From: Pseudonocardia sp. HH130629-09 | GTDB lineage: Bacteria; Actinomycetota; Actinomycetes; Mycobacteriales; Pseudonocardiaceae | Length of the DNA: 64,000 nucleotides | Reading direction: 5' to 3' | Assembly (NCBI RefSeq): GCF_001294645.1 | Contig: NZ_CP011868.1 | Location: forward strand, 5,084,001 to 5,148,000 | Shown here: in pieces, positions 60,550 through 64,000 of the stretch | Position numbering within the stretch: position 1 is the stretch's first letter | How the letters are laid out: every line of letters starts with the position of its first letter | Notes under the pieces: generated by a model | Seen by the model: the letters and a program-made list of their open reading frames with translations, nothing else | Told to the model about the DNA's origin: nothing | Databases searched by the model: none | Made by a program: the position numbers and the translations under genes

Positions 60550-61128
60550 GTGCTGAAGGGCTTCAAGGAATTCCTGCTGCGCGGCAACGTGATCGACCTG
60601 GCCGTCGCCGTCGTCATCGGTGCGGCGTTCACGTCCGTGGTCACCGCCTTCACCAAGGCGTTCCTGGAGCCGCTGCTCCGGTTGTTCTCCGGCGGGGAGA
60701 ACGCCGTGCCCCCGGGCACGATCCCGCTGACCGACGAGGTGCAGCTCGACTACGCGAGCTTCCTCAACGCCGTCATCACCTTCCTGATCACTGCCGCGGT
60801 CATCTACTTCCTGGTCGTCTTCCCGATGAAGTGGCTCCAGGACCGCCGCAGGCGCGACGCGGAGGACCCGGCCCTGGAGACCGACCTGGACCTGCTCAAG
60901 GAGATCCGCGACCTGCTCCGCGACCAGGCCGAGCGGGACCGCGAGCGGACCCTCGCGCCGTCGCCCGGTGCCGTCGGGCAGCCAACGGCGCCGGCGCCGC
61001 CCGGCTCGCCGCAGGGCCGTCCGCTGCCTCCGCCGCCCGCGCCGCAGGCACCCCGGCCCGGCCCGGTCGACGACGGCCACCCCGAGCCCTACCCGGACAC
61101 GCCGCGCCGCCCCCGCCACCGCGGCTGA
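60550..61128 (+). CDS. mscL: Large-conductance mechanosensitive channel MscL
   Basis: The 192-residue protein begins LKGFKEFLLRGNVIDLAVAVVIGAAF, the N-terminal helix and first membrane helix of MscL; the second is LNAVITFLITAAVIYFLVVFPM. The pentamer opens to release solutes on osmotic downshock. The core is normal for about 125 residues; then a charged helix (LDLLKEIRDLLRDQAERDRER) and a Pro-rich tail of about 60 residues follow, longer than usual. GAGGAG precedes GTG 60550. Confidence 0.95.
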   Translation: MLKGFKEFLLRGNVIDLAVAVVIGAAFTSVVTAFTKAFLEPLLRLFSGGENAVPPGTIPLTDEVQLDYASFLNAVITFLITAAVIYFLVVFPMKWLQDRRRRDAEDPALETDLDLLKEIRDLLRDQAERDRERTLAPSPGAVGQPTAPAPPGSPQGRPLPPPPAPQAPRPGPVDDGHPEPYPDTPRRPRHRG

Positions 61129-61188
61129 GCCCGGTCCCTCCGGGTCGTCGCCCGACGGCCCGCGAGCAGACGTCGGAGGGTGGCCGTC

Positions 61189-61599
61189 GTGACGGCGGCC
61201 GAGCCCGACCGCCGGCGGCTCGGCCACACGGGCAGCTGGCCGGAACCGCACCCCCGGGTGAGCCTGCGCGAGCACACCCCGGTGCCCGGGGTAACCGTCC
61301 TCGAGGTGATCGGCGAGGTCGACCTCGCCGAGGCCGAGGCGATCCGGGTGCGGATGTCGGAGATGCTCCACCGGACGCGGCCAGCGCGGGCCCTGCTGGA
61401 CCTGTCCGGCGTCGGGTTCCTCGGGTCGCACGGTCTGACGGCGGTGGTCCGGTCCTCGCGGGCGGCCGGCGAGGCCGGGGTCCGCCTGGACGGGGTCACC
61501 GGCCCGGACAACCGGGCGGTGATCCGACCGGTGCGGATGACCGGACTGGACCAGGTCATCACCTGGTACCCCGACCTCGACACGGCCCTGGCGGCCTGA
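61189..61599 (+). CDS. STAS-domain anti-sigma factor antagonist
   Basis: The 136-residue protein has a STAS domain: VTVLEVIGEVDLAEAEAIRVRM, and RALLDLSGVGFLGSHGLTAVV with the serine that is phosphorylated in SpoIIAA-like proteins. It would bind an anti-sigma kinase. GTG 61189 has GGAGGG eight bases before it; GTG 61180 lies inside that site. No anti-sigma or sigma gene is next to it. Confidence 0.85.
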   Translation: MTAAEPDRRRLGHTGSWPEPHPRVSLREHTPVPGVTVLEVIGEVDLAEAEAIRVRMSEMLHRTRPARALLDLSGVGFLGSHGLTAVVRSSRAAGEAGVRLDGVTGPDNRAVIRPVRMTGLDQVITWYPDLDTALAA

Positions 61600-61677
61600 G
61601 CCCGCACCGCGACGGTCCCGTCCGCGGGCGCCCGTCCGGCGCGGCCGGGTACCCGCGCCGCGGTGCCCCGGGACCGG

Positions 61678-62568
61678 TCAGCGGCGAGCCGCGAGACGCA
61701 CCAGGACCAGCGCGGGCCCGGACGGCGCTCGGCCCCGCCGCCAGGCGGCGCGCAGTCGTCGCTGCAGGTCGGCGCCGCGCACCGGGACCGTCCGCAGCGT
61801 TCCGGCCGCCACCTCGGCCGCCACCGCCAGACCGCTGATCACCGCCGGGCCCGCGCCGCCCGCGACCGCGTTCTTGATCGCCGTCGTCGAGCCGAGCTCC
61901 AGCACCGGGGGCGCGACGTCCCCGAGGGCGCGCTCCAGGAACTCCCGGGTGCCCGAGCCGGGCTCGCGGGCCACCAGCGGCGTCGTCGCGAGCCGCGCCG
62001 CGTCCACTGCACGGCGCCGCGCCCACGGGTGGTCCGGCGCGACGACGAGCACCAGCCGGTCCCGCCCGACGACCTGGCCGTCGAGGTCGGCGGGCAGGTC
62101 CGGGCCCTCGACGAACCCGAGGTCGGCGTCGCCGGAGCGGACGTCGTCGACCACCTCGGCGGTGTTGTGCGAGGTCAGCGTGACCGCGGTGCCGGGCAGC
62201 TCGGCGCGCAGCGCGACCAGCCAGCGGGGCAGCAGGTACTCCGCGACGGTGAAGCTCGCGGCCACCCGCAGCCGGGCCGCCCGGTCGGTGCGCAGCGCGG
62301 CGACGCTCTCGTCCAGGGCGTGCGCGGCGTCCAGCACGGCCCGCGCCCGTTCGACGACGAGCGCCCCGTCCGGGGTGAGCCGGGTACCGCGCGGCGACCG
62401 TTCCAGCAGGGTCAGCCCGAGTGCGGCCTCCAGCGTCCTGAGCCGGGCGCTGACCGCGGCCTGGGAGATGCCGTGGACCGCGGCAGCCCTGCCCATGCTC
62501 CCCAGGGTGGCGACCGAGACCAGCAGGTCGTAGGGCACGAGGTCGGCGACGCGCGGGGACAGGGTCAC
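61678..62568 (-). CDS. LysR-family transcriptional regulator
   Basis: The 296-residue regulator has the N-terminal winged helix (YDLLVSVATLGSMGRAAAVHGISQAAVSARLRTLEAALGLTLLERSPRGTRLT) and a substrate domain with VVAPDHPWARR and AREPGSGTREFLERAL, which resembles the CysB/YeiE-like LTTR_substrate group. Its GTG start overlaps a perfect inverted repeat that is probably its own site. It is divergent from the TDT exporter and likely controls it. Confidence 0.9.
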   Translation of the reverse strand: MTLSPRVADLVPYDLLVSVATLGSMGRAAAVHGISQAAVSARLRTLEAALGLTLLERSPRGTRLTPDGALVVERARAVLDAAHALDESVAALRTDRAARLRVAASFTVAEYLLPRWLVALRAELPGTAVTLTSHNTAEVVDDVRSGDADLGFVEGPDLPADLDGQVVGRDRLVLVVAPDHPWARRRAVDAARLATTPLVAREPGSGTREFLERALGDVAPPVLELGSTTAIKNAVAGGAGPAVISGLAVAAEVAAGTLRTVPVRGADLQRRLRAAWRRGRAPSGPALVLVRLAARR

Positions 62569-62584
62569 AACCTCTGATTGTGAC
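62564..62584. promoter_or_regulatory. LysR-type box GTCACAA-N7-TTGTGAC over the regulator start
   Basis: A perfect seven-base inverted repeat with a seven-base spacer contains the T-N11-A core of LysR-type sites. It covers the GTG start codon of the LysR gene (62566-62568) and lies 55 bases before the exporter gene. Binding would block the regulator's own transcription or translation and could activate the divergent gene. Confidence 0.7.
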
Positions 62585-62638
62585 TCTGCAACGCCGCGAC
62601 GGGTACCGCCCGGTCGCCGACCGGCCCACCGTGGGGAC

Positions 62639-63796
62639 ATGACCACGCACCTCCGTCCCCCGGTCGCGACCGCTCCGCCGGCGCCGCACGCGTTCGCCCG
62701 CCTCGGGCTGCTGCGCGGGCTCGACACCCCGGGCGACGCGGTCCGCTCGTTCGGGCCGAACTGGTTCGCCGCGGTGATGGGCACCGGGATCGTCGGCGGG
62801 GCCGCCGCGACGCTGCCGTTCCACTCCCCATTGCTGACCGCGTGGGCGACCGGGGTGTGGGGCCTGGCCTCGGCGCTGCTGGTGGTGCTCGTGGCCGCGA
62901 CGGTGGCACACCGGGTGCGCTCCCCCGAGCGGGCCCGCGCGCACGCCGCGGACCCGGTGGCCGTGCAGTCCTACGGCGCGGTCGCGATGGCCTTCATGAC
63001 GGTCGGCGCGGGCGCGGTCCAGTTCGGCCCTGCCGTGCTCGGCGCTCCGGCCGCGCTCGCGACGAGCGCGGTGCTGTGGCTGGTCGGGACGGTGTTCGGG
63101 CTGGTCACCGCGGTCGGCGTGCCGTATCTGATGATCACCCGGCACGCGGTCGCGCCGGACGCGGTGTCCCCCGCGTGGCTGCTGCCGGTGGTGCCGCCGA
63201 TGGTGTCGGCCGCGGCCGGGGCGCTGCTCGTCGTGCACCTGGCGCCGGGCCAGGGCCGCACCACGCTGCTGCTCGCCTGCGTCGCGCTGTTCGGGATGAG
63301 TCTGTTCGCGACGCTGGCCCTGCTCCCGCAGATCTGGCACCGGCTCGTCGTGCACGGGGCCGGTCCGGCGGCGGCCGTCCCCACCCTGTGGATCGTGCTC
63401 GGCCCGCTCGGCCAGTCGGTCACCGCGGCCGGGCTCCTGGCGAACGCCGCGCCCGGCAGCGTGCCGGAGCCGTACGCGGGCGCCGCGGCGGTGGTCGCGG
63501 TGGTCTACGGCGTCCCGGTGTGGGGGTTCGCGATGCTGTGGCTGGCGCTCGCGGCCGCGGTGACCCTGCGGACCACCCGGCGGGGACTGCCGTTCACGCT
63601 GACCTGGTGGAGCTTCACCTTCCCGTTGGGGACCTGCGTGACCGGCACGAACCTGCTGGTGGAACTGCTGGGGACGCCGGCGCTCGCCGTCGTCGCGACG
63701 GCGCTGTACGTGCTGCTGGTGGCGGCCTGGCTCGTCGTCGGGGCCCGGACCGTACACGGTGCGCTCGTCCGCTCCGAACCTGCTCGCCCCGCGTAG
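62639..63796 (+). CDS. TDT-family exporter (TehA/SSU1-like, sulfite or dicarboxylate)
   Basis: The 385-residue protein has ten helices. GPNWFAAVMGTGIVGGA in the first helix is the family mark, and TFPLGTCVTGTNLL lies in helix nine. The family includes yeast sulfite pump Ssu1, the malate carrier Mae1, TehA and plant SLAC1 channels. A CysB-like LysR regulator divergent from it favours sulfite or another small anion; this is inference. ATG 62639 starts it. Confidence 0.87.
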   Translation: MTTHLRPPVATAPPAPHAFARLGLLRGLDTPGDAVRSFGPNWFAAVMGTGIVGGAAATLPFHSPLLTAWATGVWGLASALLVVLVAATVAHRVRSPERARAHAADPVAVQSYGAVAMAFMTVGAGAVQFGPAVLGAPAALATSAVLWLVGTVFGLVTAVGVPYLMITRHAVAPDAVSPAWLLPVVPPMVSAAAGALLVVHLAPGQGRTTLLLACVALFGMSLFATLALLPQIWHRLVVHGAGPAAAVPTLWIVLGPLGQSVTAAGLLANAAPGSVPEPYAGAAAVVAVVYGVPVWGFAMLWLALAAAVTLRTTRRGLPFTLTWWSFTFPLGTCVTGTNLLVELLGTPALAVVATALYVLLVAAWLVVGARTVHGALVRSEPARPA

Positions 63797-63802
63797 GGGC
63801 GT

Positions 63803-64000
63803 TCAGCGACGCGGGTCGCTGCGGTCGGGGTCCTTGAGCAGGTCGAGCTGGTAGCCGTCGCGGGTGGAGAAGTCGGCCCGCAGCACGAAGCGGTCCCCGC
63901 GCACCAGCGTGCGGCGCCACTCGACCGGGCGCCCCTTCGCGCTGCCGAGCCGGGACACCGAGAACGCGGCGGTCGACGGGCTCCCGCCCAGCAGCCGGTG
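63803..64000 (-). CDS. GntR-family regulator, C-terminal UTRA domain (cut by window edge)
   Basis: The last 65 residues of a protein continuing beyond the window. FSVSRLGSAKGRPVEWRRTLVRGDRFVLRADFSTRDGYQLDLL matches the end of the UTRA ligand domain of HutC-type GntR regulators. The DNA-binding part is outside. It is convergent with the TDT exporter, six bases apart. Confidence 0.8.
   Translation of the reverse strand, partial: HRLLGGSPSTAAFSVSRLGSAKGRPVEWRRTLVRGDRFVLRADFSTRDGYQLDLLKDPDRSDPRR

Noticed and set aside
1..64000. CRISPR arrays or Cas genes
   Set aside because: No regularly spaced direct repeats and no cas-like proteins were seen.

Overview
The window is very GC-rich and reads as chromosome of a mycelial-type actinobacterium. 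A Pseudonocardiaceae member such as Pseudonocardia is my best guess, from overall gene resemblance only. Supporting traits are frequent GTG starts, a Ku plus ATP-dependent ligase repair pair, a remnant of the mycothiol-linked isomerase family, a WhiJ-type XRE regulator with a DUF397 partner, a PknB-like receptor kinase and an LCP cell-wall ligase. Most of the window is ordinary chromosomal gene content. Accessory or decayed DNA is concentrated at 1-625, 2561-3420, 7200-10060, 39400-42930 and 50390-51400.

Layout. 1-620 is the right half of an IS481-family element. 756-4292 holds a DinB-like protein, a DUF418 membrane protein, a broken YdcF-like gene and a guanidinium exporter (Gdx/SugE) behind a guanidine-III riboswitch. 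4375-7208 encodes a two-subunit molybdenum dehydrogenase of the isoquinoline oxidoreductase type. 7209-10145 is a decayed patch: an iorA-like scrap, a mycothiol-isomerase tail, a low-GC orphan ORF, an integrase tail and a frameshifted methyltransferase, ending at tRNA-Ser(CGA). 10167-20002 carries tadA and its partner, an M20 hydrolase with a frameshift, an MHS transporter with a tiny divergent membrane peptide, an amidase, tyrA, and the divergent ligase/Ku pair. 20013-27502 holds an LCP protein and then a run of tightly coupled genes: nucleoside phosphorylase, epimerase, GT2, DUF2064 transferase, methyltransferase, fused cytochrome b/molybdopterin oxidoreductase, membrane protein, PH-like protein.

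27554-39306 contains a geranylgeranyl-reductase-like flavoprotein, a Ser/Thr kinase, a CopD-CtaG fusion, an MFS pump facing an AraC regulator, CopA and a membrane-anchored DsbA-like oxidoreductase. 39420-42929 is the most informative mobile locus. An IS481 element (40288-42730), itself split by an IS3-family element (40893-42224), sits exactly at the CTAG where the XRE regulator and its convergent DUF397 partner share stop codons. The 6-bp duplication kept both stops.

43094-50181 has an EamA transporter and CGNR regulator, a divergent hydrolase and aldehyde dehydrogenase, a damaged Rieske lipoprotein, an SMR pump and an S9 peptidase. 50390-51400 is gene debris. 51382-55602 is a compact five-gene operon joining a ferric-reductase-like flavocytochrome to DUF4142 and exported proteins of unknown role; it is my best candidate for an undescribed system. 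56139-64000 has trpBA, a CynX transporter with its GntR regulator, MscL, a STAS protein, and a LysR regulator divergent from a TDT (sulfite or dicarboxylate) exporter. The edge cuts a GntR/UTRA regulator.

Several genes are disrupted by single-base changes, at least two in G/C homopolymers, so some apparent pseudogenes may be assembly errors. All functional calls rest on motif recognition by eye; no database search was run.
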